DNA of 64,000 nucleotides. Source: Guadua angustifolia. Taxonomy: Eukaryota > Streptophyta > Magnoliopsida > Poales > Poaceae. Numbering within the stretch: position 1 is the first letter of the stretch; the number at the start of each line of letters is the position of its first letter. The DNA is taken from positions 24,607 to 88,606 of the forward strand of contig JAYEVE010001288.1 of the NCBI GenBank assembly GCA_036346375.1, given 5' to 3'. The position numbers and the translations under genes are program-made. The notes below the pieces were generated by a model. That model saw only the letters and a program-made list of their open reading frames with translations, made no database searches and was not told the origin of the DNA. Shown in pieces: positions 31,814-42,796 of the stretch.

Positions 31814-32160
31814 TATCTTCTAAAGTACCATGGTTTTATGATTTGTTTGGAGGTGACTTATATTATATATATTTATATTTTTTAATCTTAAAAACGTGAT
31901 GAAGGATAGCTTCCGCAATAACTAGCGATAGCTGCTATAGCTTTTTTGGGACCATAATGTAAAGCCGAAAATTGTAATTTAAAACCTTGCTCACTCACCA
32001 CCACATATAATACATTTGTACAGTCTCTTGTGCGTAATTCTCATTGAGTCTTCTCCTTGTATCCTCGATGGTTGACGTATCTGACTAGAGCTGCCTACAA
32101 ATTTACTATTCGATCTCGTATCGACGACACTACCCAACCAGGTTTCCACGACGCAAGCTA

Positions 32161-32834
32161 GGGCACTTAACTACAGGTTATGGCTCAATTTGAAACATGG
32201 GAACGTCTGAACGGTGGATACAGTGCTTCCAACAAAATCCTACCAAGAGCTGAATTCCAAACACGGTACACATAACTTTGAAGTTTTGCGCTACGAAGTG
32301 CATGCATGGGTGATTAACTATTAGCTGTGGTATATGATCTTCCGATTAGTTGATGCCCCACTAATCTCTGTTTAATTAATTATTGCTACGTGCTTTAGCC
32401 AACACTTTTTCTCTGGAAGACGATATGTCAAGTCGAGTACGTCAGCCTGTAGACATTTCTAACATCTATCATTAATACGCAGACATGCAAGTATGGTCCA
32501 GTCGCACTAAGATCCTCCTGATTGGCATTTGCGTTAGTCCTGTCGGTAGAAGACGCAAATGCGCCCCGACAGTGAGATCTCCGTATCATATATCGCGATG
32601 GACGGATCGAGCTAGCTAGACACAACTAAGAGGACGATGTATATCTGACCACTTTTGCACGATACGCCGCACTTAGGTGTGTAATGGTTTTAAGTCTTGC
32701 CTTTTACTCCCACGTACAAGGCCACAACCTAGCTTAGCTAAGATGGACGCATGTATTTACTTCTGTTACTTGAAAAGCTGCTACAATCATTTTGGAGATG
32801 GACCCTGTCCCAAAACCTATGGATTTAAATCGTA
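32161..32834. other. Intergenic, no supported feature
   Basis: I see no domain-bearing frame, RNA gene or terminal repeats in this stretch. Confidence 0.4.
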
Positions 32835-33099
32835 CTTCCTCTGTTGAAAAAATATAAGGTGTATTTCTGGTTTTGCACAAGGATTAAGGTTGTGATGAAA
32901 TTGAGAAAGGCATGAGAGGAAGTGACTTAGATATCCCTCTTAATTGTCTTGGAAGATGATAGATAATAAATAAATACATATGGTTAAGAAAGAATAAATA
33001 ATGGTATAGGTGGAAAGACTCATTAAATCTACATGCACATCTTATATTTTTCAACAAGATCATTCAAACTATAGGCTTTATATTTATCAACGAAAGGAG
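32835..33099. mobile_element. Stowaway-like MITE, 265 bp
   Basis: The left end CTTCCTCTGTTGAAAAAATA and the right end, read on the minus strand, CTCCTTTCGTTGATAAATAT are imperfect inverted repeats flanked by TA at 32833-32834 and 33100-33101. A near-terminal copy of the motif (CTTATATTTTTCAAC, 33042-33056) lies inside the right end. Confidence 0.75.
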
Positions 33100-33101
33100 T
33101 A

Positions 33102-34600
33102 TATATTTTTTGAACAATGCAATTGCATAATTCCAGAAATGCAAAAAGAAGGAAAAACTAAGAAATAGGGTGTTTAGATTTAAATCGTATATATATATAT
33201 TTGTATATGTGTGTGAGAGAGAAAGAGAGAGATAACATATTGGGAGTGGAACTTTCAAATGAAAATTTTCCGTGAGTTGTTACAATCTTACCTCCCTTTT
33301 GTTTTCCTCCAAAAACATAGGAATAGAGAGAAATTCCAACGGAATGAAACTGGCCGATTTCATTCCAAAGACAATAAGGAAAATTTCCTTTAAATTGTAA
33401 CTCTGCCACTTTTCCTTCTATCCAAACAAACAAGCCAAAAGACCGTAGTTTAGAGCTCCTTGCTACAAGCTACCACCTTTGGTCACAAAAAATGATATTT
33501 AAAATTTTGCATGACTGTAACATGCCAAATTTTGTCTCTTTGAAAATCTTTTTGTGTAGTTTAGCCTTTTAACAATTTTCACCAATTTATTTCATAATTA
33601 AAGCTTAATATTGGACTTTTGTAAAACGAAAATGATTTAATATGATTAATGCTCAAGTGAACACTTGTCAAAATTATATAGGTTCATTGTGTTTGGAAGT
33701 ATTTCCTAGATTTTTTGGGAAATGTTTGAGTGCACTTGCTATTTTATTTGAGCCCTTTTGTATTTTCTATATTTTCTAAATAGAAAAACTAAATTAAAAT
33801 GCTAGAATTGTATTTGGGCAGAAACCTAGCCCAGTTAGCCCACACCATGCTACAGCCCAATCCACAGCCCGTAGCATGTGTGTCATTGACTGGTGGGACC
33901 CACCTATCAACCTTACTATTCTTCATCTCTGACTTGCATACAAGGTGTACTTCATGCCACCACCATTTTGGCACTGGACTCCACGAACCCAACATCTTGT
34001 TTAAGGATAAAAGTATCGCGCACCTCTTTGCACCCAACCATACCAAAACCCAAACCCTATAGTTGAGGAGCACCGCCGCCATCATCTTCTTCGAGATCGA
34101 TGTCTTGGACCACCGTATCTCCACCATTCCTCACCACGTTGTTAGGTGTGATGTGGTCTCATCTACCTTTGCCCTAGGTTAACTCGAAGTTTGAGCCATT
34201 GTGTGTGTAGAATAGTACCAGGAAAGCTTTTCCACTGTTGAACCTTTGCCGGTCAATTCCACCATTGGAAGGGTTTTGTCGCCTTTGACCCCATCGTTGC
34301 ATTCGCTATCGCATGTTCTACCTCATGTGTTCTACTTTGTAGCTGAAGCATCATTGTAGGTCATGGATATTGTAGAGGCCGCTGTCGTTGCTGTTTCCAT
34401 GGTCACTGTCCTCACCGTTGGTCATGACGCCCATGTCATCTTGTTCACCTTGTTGTGTTCATAATAGTGGTATGACCTGGAGGTCCCGAAGCCTAGCACC
34501 GCCATCGTCGAAGCTACATCTCCATTTGCCGCTGTTCCATCGGTGACCAATGGTTTGATCATTGTTGTCGCCTACCTGAATGTCACATTAGCGTCACGAC
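33102..34600. other. Intergenic, unassigned
   Basis: 33170-33440 contains MITE-like wording (GTGTTTAGATTT on the left, GGCTTGTTTGTTTGG on the minus strand at 33421-33435), but matched ends and a duplication are not established. 33780-34590 has gene-like composition in places but no sustained frame or recognised protein. Confidence 0.35.
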
Positions 34601-35200
34601 TAGGGGTGAAAATATGTCAGATACGGGCATATATTGCTCTTCCCGTATCCTAACCCATACTTTTCTAGATTCAGAACCGTCAAATACAGATATAGATCTG
34701 GGTTATTCAGGATACAAATACGGAGACGGATATGTGATGGATTTGTATTGGAAATGGATAAAAATATATGGATAATGCACGCATATATAGAGTAATATAT
34801 ATTGAATTAAAACTATATGAGTACATGACTATAGTAACAAGTTACATATTAATCAAACTCAATATACGTCGTAGAAAGAATATGCTACTTGAGGATCAAT
34901 AGAACCAACTAACTGTTAATATAAATGGGTTACCATGGAAAAAATATAATGAAAATGGACTAGGCCTTGCTGATATCTGAATAGGAAAAATTCGAATATC
35001 CGATCCAAAAATCCAATCCGAATATCCGAATATCCAAATCCCGTCCCAAATTTACTGGATATTGGAAGCTCCGAATTTGATCCCGAATCCAGATTCAAGT
35101 ATCTAGATCCGATCTCGGATCCGATTGGATGGTTAAATCCGGTACCTACCAGATCCGATTCTGGATCAGACAGAAGATATTCGACCTGTTTTAACCCCTA
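34601..35200. mobile_element. hAT MITE, 600 bp
   Basis: The ends are TAGGGGTGAAAATATGTC and GACCTGTTTTAACCCCTA, inverted repeats of the plant hAT class. The interior is full of GGATA/TATCC and CCGAATATCC words, as in the well-known GGATACGG-rich hAT MITEs. Flanking 8-mers GTCACGAC and GCCACATC agree at 5 of 8 positions, so the target duplication is eroded. Confidence 0.72.
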
Positions 35201-36189
35201 GCCACATCAATGCCATATTAGTGCCACCTAAAAGTTTGAGCTCCATTAATTTGGTTTTGGTGTTAATGACAAATCTAATATTGAGGCTAACTCTTTTGAT
35301 AATTATAATATTGATTAGTCTCAATTGTTAGTTAATAACAAATCTTTTTATGACACTAACTCTTTAATTGAGTTCAACTCTTATTAGCCTCTTTGGATGA
35401 AAAAGGTGAAAATATCAAAGGTATGCATTCGAATTCATATTATCATATCTTGTTGCATTCCTTAGATATAATTTTCATGATCATATTGATAAATCTAAAT
35501 GAGACTAACTCTTTTATTGAGTATATTTTTGATTAGTCTCATCTCATTGAAAAATGTAAAACCCAATATATGCACTCGTATTCATTTTATGATATCTTAA
35601 TGCATATTTTGGATTCAAGTTAAATGATGAACTTTACTATTATGTAAACCTCAAGATGTGCATTAATATTTTAATTCTATATATACATGAATGCACACAT
35701 TTAGGGGGAGTTCATACTTTATCTTGATGTTTCAATGATATTGATCTAATTCATCTTTCTACATCAAGGATCATTACTTTGAAACAATCTCTTGAGTATA
35801 TATTTAACTTGTGTAGTTATAGTATACTCATGCACTATAGGAAAACCAACATTTTTCGTCGGCCAAAAATGTATTTTCGTCGGCATAACAAAAGCCGATG
35901 ATTAATACACATATTTTCGTCGGCCTTACTAGACCGACGATTCTTCCTATATTTTCATCGGTTTTACAATAACGACGATTAATTTATATATGTTTTAAAT
36001 CGGCCGTGCTTTCTTTGATCGAAAATAGAGGCGTTAGGGTAAGGCGGGCTGCCAAAGTCACTAAGCTTTAAATGGGCTATGAGCCTGGCAAAATAAATCT
36101 CTATTTTCGTCGTGTGAACACAAAGCGAAGCGAAAATACTGGGTTTAGGTATTACAGGTGGTGAGCCTGCTTGGCGCTGGTGTCTACTC

Positions 36190-36530
36190 GATCTCAAAAT
36201 CAGCGCCACATCGGCGCCCTCCCGTGGCGCCACCCCGCGCCCTCCCCCGGCCGGCACCGCCCGCGCGCCCTCCCGCCGTCGCTCCTCCCGGCGTGCGCCT
36301 CGCGCCCTCCCGTCCGCCGCCGCCCTCGCGCCCTCCCGCAGTCATGCGCCCTCCCGGCCGCGCCGCCATGCGACCTCCCGGCCGCACGCCGCCCTTCCAT
36401 GGTGCCCTCCCACCCGCCGCCGCCCTTCCATGTTGCCCTCCCCGGCCCATGCGCCTCCCCGACCACCTGGCCGCCGCCCACCCCGTAAGCCACCTCTGGC
36501 CGTCGCCGCCTCCCCGGCAGGACAAAAACA
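36190..36530 (+). other. GC-rich proline-coding stretch near the CACTA 5' end
   Basis: GCGCCCTCCCG-like words are reiterated about ten times, producing a Pro/Ala/Arg-rich frame at 36158-36595 and an Arg/Gly-rich frame on the other strand. It sits after the subterminal repeats, where a leader or first exon would be. I regard it as low-complexity sequence; a captured exon is possible but unsupported. Confidence 0.4.
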
Positions 36531-37149
36531 TCTGTGACAAATCGGTGAGTGAATTTCTCCCAGGACATTTCGTTTTGTTTGAGATAATTTCTTGATTGGG
36601 ACATGCCGTTGTATATTTCTTGAATTGGGAAGGTGTTACTAATTAAGCACAACAAGGAAAGAATCGTAAGACACGGCATGAGACATTTTATCTTATGAGT
36701 CGATAGAAAAAACTCGGAAATTAGTACATGAAAATCGAGAAGGTTGGTAATCCTAGAGCAAATGAGATGTGAGTCCACATCTTAGACATGCTAGTGTTTA
36801 CATGTGGTCGGTCGATCCTTCTTGAGCCTCTATCCAATTGCGGCATGCTAGTGTTTACATGGGAACAAGTTGTCGTGTTGAGGGAAGAAAATGTCTCTTG
36901 CATGTTCTGTGCCCTAGCAAATTAAGATTAAAGGAAGAAGATTACTTGGGTTAGTGAGAGCTTGGAAAATAACAACGATATATATAGAAGAGGTATAGCT
37001 AGCTAGGTCCGTGGAGGTACTCGTGAGATATCGATCTGTCATGTGGGTTAGCACTTCTTTAATTTGTCTAATCAATTAAGTTACCAAACCATGCATGTGA
37101 TGGATCGGTTTTGACTAACAAAAATATATAAAGACTTTGCGGCAGTTCT

Positions 37150-37784
37150 GTGACCTTACGGACATGTGTGGGTTTGAGGTGTTACAACAACCCACAAATA
37201 TCAATGGGTTTCGTTTTAAATGCGGCACCCTTTGAAGCTACCGTCCGCATGCGACCCACGGTGAATAGTGGGGTAGTAACTACGGTACGTAGGTGCGGAT
37301 GGTCGACAAGCCCTGAGTACTACGGTGTTCTTCAAAACATTGTCGAGATCAAGTTCGAAGGACCAAAGGATTTGAGTGTCGTTTTCTTGTATTGTGATTG
37401 GTTTGACAAAGCGAGGATACTGTGTAACGATAAACTTGGCTTGGTAGAAGTTAAACACGAATCACGACTTTCGACTTTTGATCCATTTGTGCTTGTTCAG
37501 CATGCCAAGCAAGTGTATTACCTCCTTATCCGTGCTCTAAGCCAAGTCTTAAACCATGGTGGGTTGTGTATAAGGTGAATCCACATGATCGGTTGCACAA
37601 CCACAGGGACGATGAGTACATACAAAGTGAGATTGATGCATTCCAAGAAGATGACCTTCCGGCAACCTTTGAAGTAGATGTTGGAATACAACTCGATGAT
37701 TTAGTTGGTGACATGCGAAGTGAGGAAGATAGTCTGTCACGGAAAGTTAGGAAGAAAACATGGACGATTGAATACAACAAGTAA
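37150..37784 (+). pseudogene. DUF4216-like CACTA protein remnant
   Basis: EYYGVLQNIVEIKFEG, VVFLYCDWFD, LGLVEVKHESRL, DPFVLVQHAKQVYYL and then VVYKVNPHDRL are in the order seen in DUF4216, a domain found in CACTA-encoded proteins. At least two frameshifts occur (near 37240 and 37525). The C-terminal acidic part (DDEYIQSEIDAFQEDDLP) lies at 37610-37680. Its function in the element is not established. Confidence 0.72.
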
Positions 37785-38459
37785 TTATTTCTATATATTG
37801 TATTTCATTTGTTATTTCATTTGTTATGTCTATGTTCTAATATTTCATTTGTTATGTCTATATTCTAATATTTTATTTGTTATGTCTATGTTCTAATATT
37901 TCATTTGTTATGTCTATATATGTTCTAATATTTCATTTGTTATGTAGGATGAATTCATTTGTACAGTTCGAGATCAAAGAAATGGGTCTTCATCTTGAAG
38001 AACCCATCTTGAAACGACGGCTCTTCATCTTCAAAAGGCGCCACTAGCATTTTCAAAGTACCTCTCATGAAAGCGAGCGACAATTGGAGAGTTATGCGAG
38101 AGAGGCACAGAGCAAGTACTAGAGGAGAATGATGAGGAGCAAGTACTAGGGATGACAATGGAGAGGATGAGGCGAGCAAGGTGGAGACATAGCGGAGGAT
38201 GAGGTAGAGGATGGTGCGAATGGACCGGTCTGTTCCTCCACGACATGAAAATCGACAATTCCGTAAACAGATAAGACCAATTGGTGATAGGTTAGTAATG
38301 ATTACAATTTATGTAACCTTGTATTCATATGTGCGATTGTGCAAATATATTGGTTGCAGTCATGGGAGGATTCTTCTTTCACGGGGACAAGTAGGACAAG
38401 GCGGAGTTAATGCCACATTGGGCTCTCTTTGTGGTACCATTACCTGGATTGGTTGAGAT

Positions 38460-39660
38460 CGACGGTGTGTCCCTACCAGCTTTGAAGTGGGAACACTATA
38501 AGGTGACGATGAGACAATAATGAATGACAATGACTGAGAGGGTGTGGACTGATTTACAGGTAAACCTTTTCAAATCATGGTCATCAAGTTAGTTTTTCTA
38601 TTTTTTGTCACGGTAACTAATACATTTACTTGTATTGTAGGAGAGGTATCGCTTGATAGGGGGAAGAGGAGGAGTGGGAGCACATTCCAAGCGTGTGTTT
38701 GAGAATCTTGCTCTGAAGGTAGTAAAAGATATGATGTCAATGCTGCTTTATAGCGGTGAGTGCATCTTGCAAGAGGCATCGTGGAGAGAAATGAATAAAA
38801 ACTTGGTTCTTCAAAAATCTACCTTCAAGCTAATGAGTACATGCAGGTTCATTGAAATTTGGTTAGTCATATGAATTGTGTGTATTTAAATATGCGCCAT
38901 TGAATAGTTGCTTAATTTAACCGCTAACATTGTAGGTTTAATCGTGCCACGATGCATGGTTGGCACTTTACGAATCTTGGGCTTCAGGCGTTCATTGCAA
39001 AGTCGAATAGCAAGAGAGTGAATCGAGAGTCGGGCTCAAGTGTTGTTCATACATATGGTGCCGATGGTCATGTTCGTCTAGCTAAGCGGTAATGCGCTTA
39101 TCATGCTATGTTAATAATTCATTTTCTTTTATGATCGATGTAGTAGCGATTAACATGATTCTCTGAAGCTCGACTTGGGAGGAGACCAAGTGCAATTGAA
39201 ACTTCGTTGCGGGGCACAAGGGGCGACTCTCTGTGGCCGGATCAACTTTGCGGCCGAGGCGGCAGACTGACTTAGTTAGTCAATTGCCTTTCTTTATAGT
39301 GTTGCAAGTTATTGCTTTTCTCAATGTAACTTCGTATGCATCATGAGCTAGATATGGAGATGAGATGGCCCGAACCCATGGTGAGGCGCAGCTGGAGGGA
39401 GGAAGACATTGGCGTCGCCGCCTTGTATAGGAGGCGGTGGCAAGAGTCATGGGAGGTTTTCCATGTTCAATGGCCGTTGATTTCTCTACAACTCGAGACT
39501 TGACGAGGCGTCTCGGACCTCCACAAGTACTACGTGCTGCTCGTGAGGCTCGGATCAGAGGATGAATTGAGACAACAACGCTCAATTGGCTCAACATCGC
39601 GATATGATAGCCCGCAACAAGAATTCATGAGGCAACAACAAGAATCCATATCTGCTGGCA
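38460..39660 (+). pseudogene. Transposase_24-like (En/Spm accessory) remnant with introns
   Basis: RVFENLALKVVKDMM, KLGSSKIYLQANEYMQV (with a frame change) and NRATMHGWHFTNLGLQAF follow the order of the plant Transposase_24 family (PF03004), the CACTA accessory protein. A clean GT-AG intron (38560-38640) has a TTGTATTGTAG acceptor, and a second intron may lie at about 38862-38935. The C-terminal part after 39150 contains DELRQQRS and QQEFMRQQQES. Several stops break it. Confidence 0.55.
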
Positions 39661-42060
39661 CTCACAAATGAATGTAAGTTCATTTCCATCTTGCATATAA
39701 TTAGTGATATGAGTAAGACTAAGATACTTTCAAATTGATTATGTGCAATTATTCCACGAGTGTATATACATTGCTTTTGGAAAACCCTTCAATCTTCCAC
39801 ATTTCGGCTCCGATCTTTCCTACATTTATGACCGCACCATCTATGGTACTATATTTTCTTCTCAAAACCTTATTGATCACTGTGTCGGGGCCTTGTTCAG
39901 TTACATGCTTTACATGAAAATAGCACACCTTATTCTAAAGCCCGACTATTAAGATGACATGGTACATGCGTGATTGAAACCCGAGATAGAGTAGGATAAT
40001 TAATATTAAAACTAAGCGTGAAATGGATGTGCGAAATTTGGCCAACAAAACATATGCTCCCAACTAACTATGAAATGGGTATAGAAAGAAAGGCATGCGA
40101 GACACACCAATTAGTCGCCATATCTGCTGAGGGTATTATTTCAAAAGAAAAATCAAATGAGGAATCACGTAGAACGATTCTGAAATTATTTGGAGTATGT
40201 TATCCATTGTAAAATCGTGAAACTATTCATGGTTACGATCTGCGCCCACAGATCATGGAATTCAAGCGAGTGAAAACCATCGGAGAATGTCGTACTTTTA
40301 TTAAAAACTGATTTATTTATTTGCTAGTTCACTTTAGCACTCTATATTATACCAAAGAACTGATTCGTTCTCTGATCACCTTGTTAATTGAGCCTCCTAA
40401 ACAGTAACTAACGTCATGCTTGAAGCTACATTTTGTGTCAAGCGAACATGTATGAACTTTCCTATCTAAACAATTCTTAACCAGCGCCACCATCTTATAC
40501 AAGGTTGAGATACCTCCACGTTGATGAGTGATTTGTACTAGAAATGTCCCTAACTAAGACTAGATATTATGCCAATGCCACCATAATCAATCGGTACCAA
40601 TTCATTAATTCAGCAATTAAAAACACATACGTAAATGAAGAACACTAATATTTGTTACCATACATGTTATTAGCATCATTCATTCAATTTGTTTCACATT
40701 CAGTGCAATGTACACATCAATATAGTGGTCAAATGTCTTACGAAATTACAGCACTTCGGTGGTTCAACCTGATTAGTTTTATGGGTGGATTCTTCATCTT
40801 GAGATATCTCCAAGCATGTGAGGCGGTGCCTTAACGAGGCAGCTACAAATATATCCACTTTGCTGCTGTGTCTTTCCATAGCTCAGTCCTAAGGACAAGT
40901 TTTAGTTCAATACATTACGGGTGTGAGAGCCTAGGAGCTTGCTCTGCCTCATATTTGCTCCTTCGATGCTCTGGCGGCTTGTTCTTGCATTTTGTATGGC
41001 CGTTTGGGGTGGAGCCTAGAAGCTGCTCTGCTCATTGCTCTCCCTCTCTTGCTCTGCTATCTTGGTGTTGCATTTTGTTTGGTCGCACTTCTTACTATTG
41101 AACTTCGAGAAAGCCAGGAGGCTAAGCAAGTTTTAGTGAAAGTATCGATGATGTGAAGAAAATGAATGGTGAGTGTAAATAACTTGATGAGGTTAGTGGT
41201 GAGTGTAAATAACTAATCATGCATGTAGTAGAGGAGAGCTGCTTTTGGCATTTTGCCCTCGTTACCATTTCTGTAGAGGTTAGTGGTGCCAATGATTTCT
41301 GAAGTGACTCAAAAGGCTTGTGGAGCAACCTAAGTCGCTACCTTTCCCCCATTTTTTTCTGAAATGATATGCGTCGATGTGTATCCCCTAATTGCTGGTT
41401 AGTTCCTTGTTTAAATTATCCACATATTATCTACGCACATTAGTTTGAACAATTAGGAGATAAAATCATCGATATATTTTACCATGTGATGAAAATTGTC
41501 TTTTGACAATCGGTATGCCTATCTTTTGAGAATTATGCTTTCTTTTAAATAATAACTTTGATGATAGTGTCAAATTCATGTTAATCCCATCTCATAAATT
41601 ATCCTCCTCTCTTTGTCTTTTGAGAATTATGCATTTTTGAATCATTTTAAATTCTCTCCTTATATGTTGTAGGGGCGGATGGCTCATTCTTGAGCTCGAT
41701 GAGGAGGTGATGGATCACAAAGTCTTTGGCGACAATAGTATACCTCCTCCGTGAATGAGCAATTTGGCGATGTCCTAAACTTAGGTGGAGGCTCTAGTTA
41801 ATCTTTTTTCATTAGTAATTTGTTGGATGGATAGTTACGATCGTGGTGCCAATAGTTAGTTTTGGAGATGTTTCGGTTTGTATGGACTGAGTTTGTTTGC
41901 AAGCTAATGAACCTCGTTATCTTTTAGTTGTGGTAGGAAGCTATTGCTTCTATTGTTTTTGGAAGTTTAATGTTGGATGTTGGTTTGGACGATTTATCTA
42001 TGCTTATGCTTATGATTTATCTAGCTCGGTTTGTATGGACCAAATGAATTCGAATTTTAT
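39661..42060. other. 3' part of the CACTA element, no recognisable gene
   Basis: Mostly AT-rich. 40900-41100 is a low-complexity area with repeated TTGCTCT words and two GCATTTTGT.TGG copies. Short frames exist but carry no recognised domain. 41670-41900 resembles 3' untranslated sequence (GGATGGATAGTTACG, TTTCGGTTTGTATGG). Confidence 0.4.
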
Positions 42061-42069
42061 TTTTTTGCT

Positions 42070-42519
42070 GCACCAGATATTTTAAATGGCCCACAAAGAG
42101 GCTTTAGTAAATGGGATGGCGATATTTTAAATCGGCCGTGAATCTTGACGAACATGTGATCGATATTTTAAATCGGCTCAAATATAGACGGCGAAAAAAG
42201 AACCATTATTTTCATCGGCTAGCGTCTGCAGCGAAAATAAGATATGTATTTTCATCGGCTAAACTTGGTAAGCGAAAATAGTCTTATATATCGTCATTTC
42301 GCCCACGGTCATGACGCACTATATTTTAAATCGGCTATATTGGCCGAGCGAAAATATCTTGATTTTAAATGGGAATAAGCGAAAATGTACTTATTTTCGT
42401 CTCATTTTTTTGTAAATCGGCTAATTTTTTGGTCGATTCGTGGCAAAACAACTATTTTCGTCGGTTTTAGGCTTATTTTAAGCGGATCTTGGCGCGAAAA
42501 AATATCGATTCTTGTAGTG
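42070..42519. repeat. Right subterminal repeats of the CACTA element
   Basis: About ten copies of ATTTTAAATCGGC or ATTTTCRTCGGC occur in 450 bp, alternating with GCGAAAAT words. The left end (35850-36010) has ATTTTCGTCGGC copies and inverted GCCGATGATT/ACCGACGATT copies. In CACTA elements such motifs bind the element-encoded DNA-binding protein. Confidence 0.75.
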
Positions 42520-42796
42520 ATGGCAATATAGGATAAACTCAAATACTATCTAAGATTGATTATGTGCATATTGATTCCAAGTTTAATTATTTATATGCAC
42601 ATATTTAATGGAGTTTATTCTATTGTTGATGGTATTAAGAGTATTGATCTCTTTCCGCCATCCAACATAATTTGGATCATTACTTAGTAACCATCAAAAT
42701 GAGTATATGAAACTTGTGTAGTTAATATATACTCATGTCAATTTAAATGAAATTTATATTGAGTTCGGTTGTCTTTCAATCAATCAAAGAACGTTT

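Larger units (their letters stand above)
30540..32160 (+). mobile_element. LTR fragment with TATA box, split by AT-rich insertion
   Basis: A repeat-rich segment leads to CCTTTCCCCTCTATAAATAGG (TATA at 31076-31084) and CTTGTAACACTC about 35 bp later, the typical U3-R layout of a plant LTR. The right part resumes near 31980 with CTCACTCACCACCACATAT and TCTCATTGAGTCTTCTCC. Neither terminus nor a target duplication is resolved. The interruption at about 31145-31966 contains a Stowaway MITE. Confidence 0.5.
35833..42519 (+). mobile_element. Degenerate CACTA (En/Spm) transposon, 6.69 kb
   Basis: It begins CACTATAGGAAAACC and ends TCTTGTAGTG, the inverted CACTA termini. The 3-bp target duplication ATG is perfect (35830-35832 and 42520-42522). 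Both ends carry subterminal repeats of TTTTCGTCGGC and TTTTAAATCGGC types. The interior holds a DUF4216-like region and a Transposase_24-like region on the plus strand, both broken. The TNP2-type catalytic transposase core is not visible. It interrupts a Sirevirus-type LTR and is therefore younger than it. Confidence 0.9.

Noticed and set aside
36158..36778. Proline-rich plus frame and Arg/Gly-rich minus frame
   Set aside because: Both derive from a reiterated GCGCCCTCCCG word near the CACTA end; no domain or conservation visible.
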